A DNA stretch of 64,000 bases from Sporolactobacillus sp. STSJ-5 (GCF_024385605.1 NZ_JANFOJ010000016.1:1-64000), one strand, 5' to 3'. Counted from the first letter of the stretch, positions 51,441 to 60,595 are shown. The notes: a model not told the origin generated them from the sequence alone. Numbers and translations: made by a program.

Positions 51441-52055
51441 TTACTCGGTTCTATTAAAAAAGAACAGTGGAGCGAGTATCAATCCTGACAGAAAACCGAT
51501 CAAATGCCCCATCACATCAATATCTGCACCGATGAATGAACTGATCAAGCTGATGAGAACGATGACGAAGACGACCGTCTGATCCTGTCTTGAAATGCTC
51601 TCTCTCTTGAAAATAACAAGAAAAATGTAGATGCCCAAAAGTCCGAACAGCGCACCGCTTGCCCCATAATGGCTGAAGCCCACGGGTTCAAGGAACAGCG
51701 CGGCGATATTCGCAATGATCCCTGTCGCCAAAAAGGCGGTTGCGTATCGCCATTTTCCCAACATCACTTCGAGCGCGGGTCCAAAAATAAAAAGAGAGAA
51801 CGCGTTGAATAAGATGTGTGAAAAATGAATATGAAGGAAAATGGGTGTTACAAGCTGCCACCACGCACCTTGATTCAAAATCGCATCATTGGATCCAGCG
51901 GAAAACACAAACATACGCAGTGCAAATTCCGGTGCAACATGCCATGTTCCGGTGATTAAAAACAGAAGATAAATGAAAAGATCGACAGCCAGAATGATCG
52001 TGGTGATTGGGTAAAGCTTTATAAAGAGCTTGAATGGTTCGTTTCTGATAAACAA
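51441..52055 (-). CDS. Rhomboid family intramembrane serine protease
   Basis: The 204-aa protein has six hydrophobic helices. The catalytic Ser is in Y-G-A-S-G-A-L-F-G and the catalytic His in M-G-H-L-I-G-F; the H-F-S-H-I-L-F-N motif also fits. It cuts membrane proteins within or near the bilayer. It takes the place of B. subtilis ydcA, next to acpS. The frame starts at a TTG (52055) with AAGGGGG 12 nt upstream; no ATG alternative is better. Confidence 0.9.
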   Translation of the reverse strand: MFIRNEPFKLFIKLYPITTIILAVDLFIYLLFLITGTWHVAPEFALRMFVFSAGSNDAILNQGAWWQLVTPIFLHIHFSHILFNAFSLFIFGPALEVMLGKWRYATAFLATGIIANIAALFLEPVGFSHYGASGALFGLLGIYIFLVIFKRESISRQDQTVVFVIVLISLISSFIGADIDVMGHLIGFLSGLILAPLFFFNRTE

Positions 52056-52341
52056 AGCAGTATAAAACCCCCTTGAGGAATGATCTTGTACTAAGTATAG
52101 GGTAAAATAGAAATCAGTGGTAGCGAAAAAGTGGTTCGCCGAATAGGCGGATCATGACGAACAGGTATCGTTCATCCATTTTAACCGCCATTGAGAGCTT
52201 TTACACATAGACAATCGAGAAATAAATACTTGTCAACTCAATTGATCGAGCGATGTGCATGTAACCTTTTTCATCTATTTTTTAATAGAGGTTCATTAAC
52301 CGAAATTTACAGATACTGCAAAAATAAGGCGGGAGCATTCC

Positions 52342-52704
52342 ATGATTAAAGGAATCGGTGTTGATCTGATCGAACTGGATCGAGTAGCCAAACAGATTCA
52401 TCAGGACGCGTTTATCAATCGTGTCCTGACTGAGAAGGAACGCAAACAATTCGACATGCTCAGCGACAAGCGCAAACTGGAATTTCTGGCGGGTCGCTTT
52501 TCTGCAAAAGAGGCATATGCGAAAGCATGCGGTACAGGAATCGGAAAATCCGTTTCCTTTCAGGACCTGACCATCATCAACGACTCCCTTGGCAGACCGC
52601 TGCTTGAGGATCGAACCGCTTCCGGCGACACCGTCCACGTATCAATTACACATACAGATCACACGGCGGCTGCTTTTGTTATTATTGAAAGCTTGTCATG
52701 CTAG
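52342..52704 (+). CDS. acpS: Holo-[acyl-carrier-protein] synthase
   Basis: AcpS moves 4'-phosphopantetheine from CoA to acyl carrier protein for fatty acid synthesis. Typical motifs are G-I-G-V-D-L-I-E-L-D-R-V at the N-terminus (Mg-binding Asp8) and F-x-A-K-E-A-Y-A-K-A with the metal Glu at about 58. The 120-aa length is normal. GGCGGGAG precedes the ATG. Its place beside the rhomboid, nnr and ydcC genes is conserved in Bacillales. Confidence 0.96.
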   Translation: MIKGIGVDLIELDRVAKQIHQDAFINRVLTEKERKQFDMLSDKRKLEFLAGRFSAKEAYAKACGTGIGKSVSFQDLTIINDSLGRPLLEDRTASGDTVHVSITHTDHTAAAFVIIESLSC

Positions 52705-52759
52705 TCTGCATATTAAAGAACCTTGTCTCATATAGTTTATTACGCTAGGAGGGACTATT

Positions 52760-54274
52760 GTGCACGTTGTTTCGAGAGAAGAAATGCAGAACATTGATCA
52801 GTACACCATAACACATATCGGGCTGGGAGGACCGGTGCTTATGGAGAATGCGGGTCGCGCCGTTTATGCGGCGATCGAGCCGGAACTGACACCAGGAAAA
52901 CAAGTCATGGTCATTATCGGAAAAGGAAATAATGGGGGCGATGGATTTGTCGTAGCTCGTCTGCTTCTGGACAGCGAAGTATGCGTCAGCACATGGCTTG
53001 TAGCAGATCCGCAGCGAATTATAGGAGATGCCGCGTACCATATGAACGCTTATTTAGCTTGCGGGGGAACAATCTTTCAAGTAAAAGATGATCCCAAACG
53101 CTTTGCGAGACAATTGGATCGGTCGGAACTGATTGTTGACGCTTTGCTGGGGACAGGCGTTCATGGAACACCGTATCCAGAATATGGTGAGGTGATCAAG
53201 CAAATCAACCATTCGAAGGCAGAGGTTGTTTCAATTGACCTTCCAAGCGGAATCCCTGCTAACGGTGAGTCATTCACACACCCAACTGTCGCCGCCGACC
53301 GGACCCTAACCTTGGAATGTCCCAAGCTGGCTCAGTTTGTCTTGCCTGCCGCCAGATCATTTGGAACCGTTCAGGTGCTTCCGATCGGAATTCCGAGCCT
53401 CGCGTATCGTGAGGTAGGAATTCGCCGTGAACTGCGGATGCGATCGGACGTTGTTCGAACACTTCCGCAGCGCGATCCGTTTTCACATAAAGGGTCGCAT
53501 GGCAAAGGGCTGCTGATTGCAGGCAGCACCGATATGTCGGGCGCAGCCTTTTTCTCAGCCAAGTCTGCACTTCGTTCCGGTATCGGATTGCTGAAAGTTA
53601 GTGTTCCGAATGCGATTAAACCTCTAATTGCCGGGCGTCTGCCGGAGACAATGTTTATGCCAAGAGATGGGATCAGCCTTGATGGCGTGACCGGAGTCGC
53701 GATTGGGCCGGGACTTGGAAGGGATTCTCATGAGGAGGCTCTTGTTTGCCGCGTTGTTGAAGAAAGCAGCGCGATGCCCTGCGTCATCGATGCGGATGGG
53801 CTCATTCATTTGAAGCACCATCTGGATCTGCTCACTCGGCGCAGCGTTCCTGCTGTGCTATCGCCGCATCCGGGTGAAATGGCGGCTCTGACAGGCAATA
53901 CCGTTAAGGAAATCGAAAGCGACCGATTTAATTGTTCCAAGGCTTTTGCGGAAAAGTATCATGTTTATCTGGTACTCAAAGGCAAGTATACGATCATTAC
54001 AGCTCCGGACGGACGGCAGGTCGTTAACCCGACCGGAAATGCCGCCATGGCTAAGGGCGGTTCAGGCGACATTCTGACCGGCATCCTGCTTGCTTTTCTG
54101 CTGCAGCACGAACAAATGATGGATGCGATATGTAACGCAGTCTATGTGCACGGCGCGACTGCAGACTATCTGGTTGAGCACGGTCATTCTCTGCTCGACG
54201 TACTGGCTACTGATGTTATTGAAGCGATTCCTCCTGTTCTGCATCACTTTTACAGCGAAACAGCGCACCTTTAA
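52760..54274 (+). CDS. nnr: Bifunctional NAD(P)HX epimerase / dehydratase
   Basis: The enzyme repairs hydrated NAD(P)H. The N-terminal YjeF-type epimerase domain (about 1-215) has G-K-G-N-N-G-G-D-G-F-V-V-A-R. The C-terminal ribokinase-like dehydratase domain (about 225-500) has G-S-G-D-I-L-T-G and N-P-T-G-N-A-A-M-A-K-G. It has 504 aa and starts at GTG with GGAGGG at good spacing. It is the second gene of a group acpS-nnr-ydcC-alr, all in the same direction. B. subtilis lacks this fusion at that place, but many other Bacillales have it there. Confidence 0.95.
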   Translation: MHVVSREEMQNIDQYTITHIGLGGPVLMENAGRAVYAAIEPELTPGKQVMVIIGKGNNGGDGFVVARLLLDSEVCVSTWLVADPQRIIGDAAYHMNAYLACGGTIFQVKDDPKRFARQLDRSELIVDALLGTGVHGTPYPEYGEVIKQINHSKAEVVSIDLPSGIPANGESFTHPTVAADRTLTLECPKLAQFVLPAARSFGTVQVLPIGIPSLAYREVGIRRELRMRSDVVRTLPQRDPFSHKGSHGKGLLIAGSTDMSGAAFFSAKSALRSGIGLLKVSVPNAIKPLIAGRLPETMFMPRDGISLDGVTGVAIGPGLGRDSHEEALVCRVVEESSAMPCVIDADGLIHLKHHLDLLTRRSVPAVLSPHPGEMAALTGNTVKEIESDRFNCSKAFAEKYHVYLVLKGKYTIITAPDGRQVVNPTGNAAMAKGGSGDILTGILLAFLLQHEQMMDAICNAVYVHGATADYLVEHGHSLLDVLATDVIEAIPPVLHHFYSETAHL

Positions 54275-54321
54275 GCAGTTCCTCCTTTGTCACCGAATAG
54301 AGGCAAAGGGGTTGGAGATAC

Positions 54322-55326
54322 ATGAAAAAGTGGTCGGCATTATGGCTTGGCGCGATCCTGGTTTTGGCGTTATTAACCGGATGCGGCACCAAATCGGAAA
54401 AAGATGTCATTAATGATCTGAACAAGCGCTATGAAAATATCAACAGCTACTCAACCGATGCAGTCATGACGTTCCAGCATAATGGGAAGAAACAAACGTA
54501 CCAAGTTAATGTCATGTATAAGAAACCAAACTATTACAAAGTTGCGCTCAGTGATGGGAAAAAAGAGAACAAGCAAATGATCTTACGCAATAAAGAAGGC
54601 GTCTTTGTCCTGACTCCGGAATTAAATAAGAGCTACCGGTTTGAAAGCGACTGGCCGAATAATCGAAGCCAAGCTTACCTGTACCACTCGCTGGCAAAGG
54701 ATATTTTGAATGATCCGAATCCGGGATTCACGGCAAAAGATAATCAGTACGTTTTTAAAACCAAAACCAATTACAATACCACACAGCTGGCCAATCAAAC
54801 GATCTCTTTGAAAAAGGATCTGACTCCAAAAAATGTTCAGATCAAGGATAAGGATGAGAATGTCGTGGTAACGGTCAAATTCAAATCCTTTAAAGTGAAT
54901 CCGTCACTGAATAACAAAACATTTGATGTAAAAACGAACATGACGGCGGCCCGTATTACAAAAACACAAACGACAACGGCGGAAAATGCCTCGTTCAAGC
55001 TTTTGTATCCGACGGCCATGCTTTCAGGAACCAAGCTTGCGACCGTGAAACCGCAAACCACTCAAGTCGGCGATCGTTATGTTTTAAAATATGAGGGCAA
55101 GAAACCGTTCACGCTCATTGAATCAAAAAGTCGGACCTCAGTAAGTTCCGTACCGACGATTGCAACCGGGAGCCCTGAAAATCTTGGATTTGCCATTGGT
55201 TCCAGCGGAGATAAATCATTATACTGGTCTTATGGGGGAACGGATTACTTCCTCGCTTCAGATAAATTGACACAAGATGAAATGATGACCATTGCTCAGT
55301 CTGTCAACGGACTTGCAACGAAATAA
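54322..55326 (+). CDS. ydcC: YdcC-like lipoprotein (LolA-type fold)
   Basis: The 334-aa protein is a lipoprotein: a signal peptide with lipobox L-L-T-G-C (Cys21) and an outer part of LolA/LppX-like character. The sequence Y-x-N-I-x-S-Y-S-T-D-A-V-M-T-F shortly after the Cys and G-x-x-V-L-T-P-E-L-N-K-S-Y in the middle are as in B. subtilis YdcC. It is anchored outside the cytoplasmic membrane. Its gene context matches B. subtilis ydcC. GGGGTTGGAG precedes the ATG. The molecular role is not established. Confidence 0.9.
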   Translation: MKKWSALWLGAILVLALLTGCGTKSEKDVINDLNKRYENINSYSTDAVMTFQHNGKKQTYQVNVMYKKPNYYKVALSDGKKENKQMILRNKEGVFVLTPELNKSYRFESDWPNNRSQAYLYHSLAKDILNDPNPGFTAKDNQYVFKTKTNYNTTQLANQTISLKKDLTPKNVQIKDKDENVVVTVKFKSFKVNPSLNNKTFDVKTNMTAARITKTQTTTAENASFKLLYPTAMLSGTKLATVKPQTTQVGDRYVLKYEGKKPFTLIESKSRTSVSSVPTIATGSPENLGFAIGSSGDKSLYWSYGGTDYFLASDKLTQDEMMTIAQSVNGLATK

Positions 55327-55629
55327 CAAATAACTGCCGGCGCTCCGCTCCTCGTGATCGGGCGCTTTTTTGCTTGCATAACAGCACTTCGTCTGGCTGA
55401 GAAAACCAAATCGAGGTGCGTGTTTTATTATAAAAGCTTTAGGGCAAACGGATTACAAAATCATCTTTCGTTTTTTTGCGAGAAGTGCTTAAATAGGAAT
55501 AGAAAACCTTGTCGAAACAAGGCGATGAGGAAGGCTTATTTACTTGCTTCACTTGTTTGTGATGAGCGAATGGCGAGCGGAAAACCTTCCTGTAAATTTT
55601 ATTCAATGGATTGGGTGGTTGAGCCAGCG
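55327..55629 (+). other. Leader region upstream of alr
   Basis: This stretch holds a weak terminator of ydcC (55340-55373). A second hairpin, GCACTTCG...CGAGGTGC with an inner TGG/CCA step (about 55384-55420), is followed by GTGTTTTATT. TTGCGA then leads toward ATAGAA with 17-bp spacing (about 55476-55504), a possible alr promoter. The alr frame is open through most of it, but without a ribosome site or recognisable protein. Confidence 0.4.
55340..55373 (+). terminator. Weak terminator after ydcC
   Basis: GCGCTC / GGGCGC six-base stem with a 14-nt loop, then TTTTTTG. Confidence 0.5.
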
Positions 55630-56820
55630 ATGACAGCTACATCTTTTTATAGAGAAACATGGGCGGATATTGATCTGGACGCGGTAGCGAACAACGTCCG
55701 AAATATGAAGACACGTATTCCGGAGGATGTTGCTTTGCTTGCAGTCGTTAAAGCAAACGGATATGGACATGGCGCGTTGCAGGTCGCACGAACCGCGCTG
55801 GATAACGGCGCATCCTGGCTTGCAGTTGCTCTGTTCGATGAGGCACTTGCCCTTCGTAAGCAAGGTATTGAAGCGCCAATCCTAGTGTTGTCGCCTATTC
55901 CGCCCCAGCATGTCAACCATGCGGCCAAGTATCATATCGCTCTGACTGTGTCTGACGGAGAATGGGTTAAACGCGCCCGGGAAAACTATACTGCTGAACA
56001 GTCCGTGTCCCTGCATATTTCCTGTGACACCGGCATGGGCAGAATCGGTATCCGCAACAAGGACGAAGCATCCACACTTGTCAGCGAAATCAGGCGGGAT
56101 CCCCGTTTTGTCATTGAGGGAATGTTTACGCACTTCGCTACAGCCGATCAGGATGACGAAGCTTACTTTAATGAACAGTACGGACGTTTTGAAATGATGG
56201 TAGACTGGATTCAGGAGCTTGGTGCACGTCCTGCAGTGATTCATTGCGGGAACAGCGCGACAACCTTGAAGTATCCTGCGGAAAGACGTCACTTGTTTAA
56301 CATGGTTCGCTATGGAATCGCGATGTACGGCCTGTCTCCTTCCCCTGAAATGGTCAAACAGCTGCCCTTTGTATTGAAACGCGCCATGTCGCTGCACAGC
56401 CGATTGACCTACGTAAAACAAGTGGAAAAAGGGTCGTTTATCGGATACGGTGCAACGTACCAAGCCCCTGATGATGAATGGATCGGCACTGTGCCGATTG
56501 GCTACGCAGACGGCTGGCTCCGGGGATTTCACGATACCGATGTTCTGATCGACGGTCAAAGATGTCCGATTGTCGGACGGATTTGCATGGATCAATTCAT
56601 GTGCCGGCTTCCGCACGCATACCCTGAAGGAACAGAGGTAACCTTAATCGGGAAAAATGGCGCTGAGGAAATCACGGCAGACGAGAGGGCTCAGCAGCTG
56701 CAAACAATAAATTATGAAGTAACCTGCACGATTCACCCCCGCGTTCCACGGGTTTATTGGAAAAACGGAAAGAAAATAGCGACAAGCAATCCGATTCTAA
56801 CTGCCGCAGATGAAACATGA
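55630..56820 (+). CDS. alr: Alanine racemase
   Basis: Alr makes D-alanine for the cell wall. The PLP lysine is Lys41 in V-V-K-A-N-G-Y-G-H-G. The catalytic Tyr on the other face is in F-I-G-Y-G-A-T-Y, and M-G-R-I-G-I-R and V-G-R-I-C-M-D-Q are typical. The 396-aa length at ATG 55630 is normal. The frame is open back to 55354, but those residues look like chance coding. The ribosome site at 55630 is weak, so ATG 55605 cannot be excluded. It precedes the EndoAI/EndoA pair as in B. subtilis and S. aureus. Confidence 0.95.
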   Translation: MTATSFYRETWADIDLDAVANNVRNMKTRIPEDVALLAVVKANGYGHGALQVARTALDNGASWLAVALFDEALALRKQGIEAPILVLSPIPPQHVNHAAKYHIALTVSDGEWVKRARENYTAEQSVSLHISCDTGMGRIGIRNKDEASTLVSEIRRDPRFVIEGMFTHFATADQDDEAYFNEQYGRFEMMVDWIQELGARPAVIHCGNSATTLKYPAERRHLFNMVRYGIAMYGLSPSPEMVKQLPFVLKRAMSLHSRLTYVKQVEKGSFIGYGATYQAPDDEWIGTVPIGYADGWLRGFHDTDVLIDGQRCPIVGRICMDQFMCRLPHAYPEGTEVTLIGKNGAEEITADERAQQLQTINYEVTCTIHPRVPRVYWKNGKKIATSNPILTAADET

Positions 56821-56895
56821 TCAATAAATCAGCAAAAAAATGAAAAAAATAACACAATTAAGCATAGAAGTACTCGATTTTTGGCGAAAATAGCT

Positions 56896-56923
56896 TTGCA
56901 AAACAATTTTGAAATGGTAACAT
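56896..56923 (+). promoter_or_regulatory. Possible promoter of ndoAI-ndoA
   Basis: TTGCAA (56896-56901), 16 bp, TAACAT (56918-56923), about 50 nt before the start of ndoAI. Confidence 0.5.
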
Positions 56924-56976
56924 GAATTTTAGATCAAAAAAAGATATATTCTGACGAAAGTGGTGGGGGTGCAGGC

Positions 56977-57255
56977 ATGTCGGAATCAAAGATAAAGGAA
57001 ATCATGCTGAGTTTGCCGCAACATTTATTGAACGAAATTGATGGAATGGCGAGTCGGGACAAGATGAATCGCAGTGAATTTCTCCATCGCGCCATCAGAC
57101 TGTATCTGCGTGAGCGTAACAGGGGCTATGTCCGTGAAATTATGCGTCAGGGCTACATGGAAATGGCTAAAATCAACCTTAACATTGCTTCTGAAGCATT
57201 CCTCGCTGAGGAGGAGGCAGAGATCACTATGGAACGCTCCGTCAGCGGGGTGTAA
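56977..57255 (+). CDS. ndoAI: Antitoxin EndoAI (MazE-type, ribbon-helix-helix)
   Basis: The 92-aa protein starts with an RHH DNA-binding segment (I-M-L-S-L-P-Q-H-L-L-N-E-I-D) and R-S-E-F-L-H-R-A-I, and has a C-terminal acidic tail that would bind the toxin. It neutralises EndoA and represses its own operon. It lies 3 bp before ndoA. GGTGGGGGTG lies upstream of the ATG. The pair sits between alr and rsbU, the ancestral chromosomal place, so it is likely a stress module and not a mobile addiction system. Confidence 0.93.
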   Translation: MSESKIKEIMLSLPQHLLNEIDGMASRDKMNRSEFLHRAIRLYLRERNRGYVREIMRQGYMEMAKINLNIASEAFLAEEEAEITMERSVSGV

Positions 57256-57258
57256 CTG

Positions 57259-57609
57259 GTGATTGTTAAGCGCGGCGACGTCTACTTTGCAGATCTTTCA
57301 CCAGTCGTTGGATCAGAACAAGGCGGTGTACGCCCGGTCCTGATCATACAGAACGACATTGGCAATCGCTTTAGCCCAACGGTTGTAGTAGCGGCCATCA
57401 CCGCACAAATTCAAAAAGCCAAATTGCCGACTCATGTGGAGATCGATGCGAAAAAATACGGCTTTGATCGTGACTCGGTCATCCTGCTCGAGCAGATCAG
57501 AACCATTGACAAGCAGCGACTGACGGATAAAATCACGCATTTGGATGAAGAAATGATGAGTCGAGTAAACAAAGCGATTCAAATCAGTCTCAGTTTGATT
57601 GATTTTTGA
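57259..57609 (+). CDS. ndoA: Endoribonuclease toxin EndoA (MazF family)
   Basis: The 116-aa toxin is very close to B. subtilis Endo[34 protein letters not shown], and [13 protein letters not shown] near the C-terminus. The conserved Arg and Thr of the MazF active site are present. B. subtilis EndoA cuts RNA at UACAU; the same specificity is plausible. The start is GTG. A terminator follows, which separates it from rsbU. Confidence 0.96.
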   Translation: MIVKRGDVYFADLSPVVGSEQGGVRPVLIIQNDIGNRFSPTVVVAAITAQIQKAKLPTHVEIDAKKYGFDRDSVILLEQIRTIDKQRLTDKITHLDEEMMSRVNKAIQISLSLIDF

Positions 57610-57638
57610 ATCGCATACATACACATAAATGAACGAAG

Positions 57639-57670
57639 AGCGCCTTTCCCATCAGAAAGTCGCTTTTTTT
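57639..57670 (+). terminator. Terminator between ndoA and rsbU
   Basis: AGCGCCTTTC / GAAAGTCGCT stem with one mismatch, then TTTTTTTG. Confidence 0.75.
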
Positions 57671-57908
57671 GTGGGAATCAATTCAGTCCAGCCTATTTGC
57701 TCAATATGGGAATTTTTGTTGAATTTTGCTGTTCATATTTTTTGCCATAATCGTCAATTCATGAAATAATTAGGTACCGAGTTTGCATTTTTGATTGTTT
57801 GTTATTTCGACAGAAAAGGTGATTGAAACCGTTCTATTTAGTTGAGTTAGACTATTCATTAATTAATTAGCTTTTTAGTCTATGGGTGTTCGGAAGGAGT
57901 GGGCTACA

Positions 57909-58919
57909 GTGGGTACAATGGAAGAAGAGCCGCAGCTTGCTGCATATCGAGATTTACTCGCACATTACGTTGCTCAAAGTTCAGAACCGAATATGGAGGA
58001 ATGTGAGCAGCTGAGCGAATACTTGCATGAACATGGGGTTTCTCCTGATGATCTTGTCGAACTGCATCTTGATGCATTGAAACAAATCGTTATAAACCCT
58101 GATCGCGTGATACTCCGATCCATTGACTTTTTAATAAAGATGATGTCGGGATACGGCCGCGATTATAGGGAACATCAAGCGCTTAAAAACCGCCAGAAGC
58201 TGTTAGACACCGAGATTGATGTTGCTGCTGAGGTACAGAAGGCACTTCTTGAAGGGAAAGTTCCAAGCTGTTCTTTTGCGGACATCGGCGCGGTTAGTGT
58301 ACCGGCGAAAAAGATGAGCGGAGACTACTATCGCATTGTGAACGATGGAAAACGATTGGCAGTCACGATTGCCGATATCGTTGGAAAAGGTATCCCGGCA
58401 GCTATGTGTATGTCGATGATCAAGTACGCAATGGACAGCCTTCCTGAAAATAAATCGGGGGCTCCATCGGCAATTCTTTCAAGTTTGAATCGTGTCGTTG
58501 AGCGCAATGTTGATCCAAGTATGTTCATCACCATGTTTTACAGTGTCTATGATCCTGAGACTCATATTTTTTCAAATTCTTCAGCAGGTCATGAACCAGG
58601 TTTTTATTATTCGGCACGCGAGAACCGATTTGTCGATCTGGAAGCTAGAGGACTATCGCTTGGACTCACTCCTGAATCCAAGTATAGGGAGTGGGCTCGG
58701 AAAATTTGGCCTGGCGATATGATTTTCCTTCTGACCGACGGAGTAACCGAAATTCGGAAGGATCACGATTTTATTGAACGCAAACAGATCGTGGAAATCA
58801 TCCGCAAATCGATGCATTTGCCCGCCTCACGCTTGGTACGGCATGTTATGTATGAATTAAAGAAGATGCAGAAATGTTCATTTACTGATGATTTTACATT
58901 TATTGCGATGAAGTTTTAG
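57909..58919 (+). CDS. rsbU: RsbU, PP2C phosphatase activating sigma-B
   Basis: RsbU dephosphorylates RsbV-P, which frees sigma-B. The 336-aa protein has a four-helix N-terminal domain (about 1-85), the part that binds RsbT in B. subtilis. A PPM/PP2C catalytic domain follows (about 115-336), with metal Asp residues in K-M-S-G-D-Y-Y, I-A-D-I-V-G-K-G and L-T-D-G-V-T-E. GTG 57909 has AAGGAG 9 nt upstream and gives the family length; ATG 57882 is less likely. rsbR, rsbS and rsbT do not precede it, so how it is activated is open. Confidence 0.94.
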   Translation: MGTMEEEPQLAAYRDLLAHYVAQSSEPNMEECEQLSEYLHEHGVSPDDLVELHLDALKQIVINPDRVILRSIDFLIKMMSGYGRDYREHQALKNRQKLLDTEIDVAAEVQKALLEGKVPSCSFADIGAVSVPAKKMSGDYYRIVNDGKRLAVTIADIVGKGIPAAMCMSMIKYAMDSLPENKSGAPSAILSSLNRVVERNVDPSMFITMFYSVYDPETHIFSNSSAGHEPGFYYSARENRFVDLEARGLSLGLTPESKYREWARKIWPGDMIFLLTDGVTEIRKDHDFIERKQIVEIIRKSMHLPASRLVRHVMYELKKMQKCSFTDDFTFIAMKF

Positions 58920-58945
58920 GTTTTGCCTATTCTGATATTGGGTAT
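58920..58945 (+). promoter_or_regulatory. Sigma-B promoter before rsbV
   Basis: GTTTTG (58920-58925), 14 bp, GGGTAT (58940-58945) agrees with the sigma-B consensus GTTTAA-N12-15-GGGTAT. It begins just after the rsbU stop and would give positive autoregulation of rsbV-rsbW-sigB, as in B. subtilis. Confidence 0.85.
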
Positions 58946-58983
58946 GGATCATTTAAAGATGCTTTGCATGCAGGAGGATGAAC

Positions 58984-59322
58984 ATGAATATATCAATTGA
59001 GCGGGAAGCAAAAGGAGAGAAACTTTATCTTGTCGCTGTGGAAGGAGAAATCGATGTATTCACAGCACCGGAATTAAAGAAAGGCTTGCTTCCTTTAACA
59101 GAAGTTGAAGACGGTGAATTGATTTTAGATCTCAATGAGACAAAATATATGGACAGTACAGCACTTGGCGTTATTGTTGCTGCACTCAAATCGGCAGTCA
59201 AACACAATTGCCGATTTTCTGTAATTGGTATGACGCCGCGAATTAAAAGACTGTTTGAAATCACCGGATTAATGGATCTTCTTACGAGAGCACAGATAAG
59301 CGGGGGGAGCGCAAATGACTGA
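58984..59322 (+). CDS. rsbV: Anti-sigma factor antagonist RsbV
   Basis: The 112-aa STAS protein releases sigma-B by binding RsbW when unphosphorylated. The phospho-acceptor Ser58 is in Y-M-D-S-T-A-L-G. ATG 58984 has GGAGG 7 nt upstream and is preferred over ATG 58978. It overlaps rsbW by 8 nt. It is the first gene after the sigma-B promoter. Confidence 0.95.
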   Translation: MNISIEREAKGEKLYLVAVEGEIDVFTAPELKKGLLPLTEVEDGELILDLNETKYMDSTALGVIVAALKSAVKHNCRFSVIGMTPRIKRLFEITGLMDLLTRAQISGGSAND

Positions 59323-59794
59323 AACGAGTGATGTGATTCGGCTTAGCATTCCGGCAAAACCTGAATTTGTCGGAATTGCGCGGCTTGCATGTTCTGGAGC
59401 GGCAAGCAGAATGGGCTATTCGTTCGACGCGGTTGAAGATATCAAGGTTGCGGTGTCCGAAGCCTGCACGAATGCGGTCAGTCATGGATACAAACAAAAT
59501 GGGATTGGTCAGATCCAAGTTATTATGGAATGTGGTAAAGAGGCGCTGACACTTACTGTTCTGCATAACGGAGAGAGCTTTGATGCGAGCGAAGCACTGC
59601 AGAAACTGAGGCCGATCGATCCTTCCGCCGATCTTGACGATGTCAATGAGGGAGGACTGGGTCTCTTTTTGATCAATGCGCTTATGGATCAGGTAACGAT
59701 CAGTACGGAATGCGGTGTAGCTGTCCGAATGGTCAAGTATGTAACCAGAGACGGGGTGGAGCGCATTGCCAACAAAGTCTCAACAACAGAATGA
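59315..59794 (+). CDS. rsbW: Anti-sigma-B factor and kinase RsbW
   Basis: RsbW binds sigma-B and phosphorylates RsbV. The 159-aa GHKL kinase has the N-box E-A-C-T-N-A-V-S-H-G-Y and the G2-like G-G-L-G-L-F-L-I. GGGGGGAG precedes the ATG. Overlaps with rsbV (8 nt) and sigB (29 nt) keep the partners in balance. Confidence 0.96.
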   Translation: MTETSDVIRLSIPAKPEFVGIARLACSGAASRMGYSFDAVEDIKVAVSEACTNAVSHGYKQNGIGQIQVIMECGKEALTLTVLHNGESFDASEALQKLRPIDPSADLDDVNEGGLGLFLINALMDQVTISTECGVAVRMVKYVTRDGVERIANKVSTTE

Positions 59795-60554
59795 GATTCA
59801 GAAATGGATCGCTGATTTTCAAAAAAATCCTGAGGATGAACAGCTTCAGACGAAAATAATTCGCCGTTATGAGAAATTGGTCGGTGCACTTGCCAGCAAA
59901 TTTGCTAAGAACAGCGATGTGCGCGAGGATCTTTATCAGGTCGGCATGATTGGGTTAATCGCAGCTATTAAGCGATTTGATCCTGCAGTTGGCGGCAGCT
60001 TTGAATCTTTTGCTGTTCCAACAATCGTCGGAGAAATAAAGCGCTACATTAGAGACAAGACGTGGAGCGTCCATGTGCCAAGACGTGTCAAAGAACTCAG
60101 TCCGAAAATCCGACGTGCGACCGAAGCACTGACAAACTCCCTCCAGCGTTCTCCGAGGATTGATGAAATTGCTGAAGCCATTGGTGAAAGCGAGGAAAGT
60201 ATTCTTGAAACCTTAGAAATGGCTCGAGGATACAACACCTTGTCCGTGGATTCAAAGATCGATGGGGATCCGGAAGGTACAGCGATGACACTGCTTGATA
60301 TTGTCGGTAAGCAGGAGAACGGCTATGAGCTGGTACACAAGAAGCTCATTCTAACCGAAGCGTTCCAGGTCCTTTCGGAGAGGGAGAAAAAGATCTTGAT
60401 TTGCACCTATTACGACAATCTCAGTCAAAAAGAAACGGGTGCACGCTTAGGAATTTCGCAAATGCATGTCTCTCGTCTGCAAAGAAGTGCCCTTCGCAAG
60501 TTAAGGGATAATCTTCCTCGGAAAGACGAAGTGGGACTTTCAATTAACAAGTGA
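59766..60554 (+). CDS. sigB: RNA polymerase sigma-B factor
   Basis: The general stress sigma factor has 262 aa. Region 2 has D-L-Y-Q-V-G-M-I-G-L-I-A-A-I-K-R-F and region 2.4 K-R-Y-I-R-D-K-T-W-S-V-H-V-P-R-R. Region 4 ends in G-I-S-Q-M-H-V-S-R-L-Q-R. It is very like B. subtilis SigB. The start is TTG at 59766 with GGTGGAG 5-6 nt before. There is no rsbX after it; a terminator follows at once. Confidence 0.96.
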   Translation: MPTKSQQQNEIQKWIADFQKNPEDEQLQTKIIRRYEKLVGALASKFAKNSDVREDLYQVGMIGLIAAIKRFDPAVGGSFESFAVPTIVGEIKRYIRDKTWSVHVPRRVKELSPKIRRATEALTNSLQRSPRIDEIAEAIGESEESILETLEMARGYNTLSVDSKIDGDPEGTAMTLLDIVGKQENGYELVHKKLILTEAFQVLSEREKKILICTYYDNLSQKETGARLGISQMHVSRLQRSALRKLRDNLPRKDEVGLSINK

Positions 60555-60567
60555 TTGTTTATTCAGG

Positions 60568-60595
60568 CAGCTCGTTATAGGGACGAGCTGTTTTT
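60568..60595 (+). terminator. Terminator of the sigB operon
   Basis: CAGCTCGT / ACGAGCTG stem with a 7-nt loop, then TTTTTG. Confidence 0.9.

Noticed and set aside
55354-55629. N-terminal extension of alanine racemase
   Set aside because: It would add 92 residues not found in the family, with unlike composition, and crosses a terminator hairpin.
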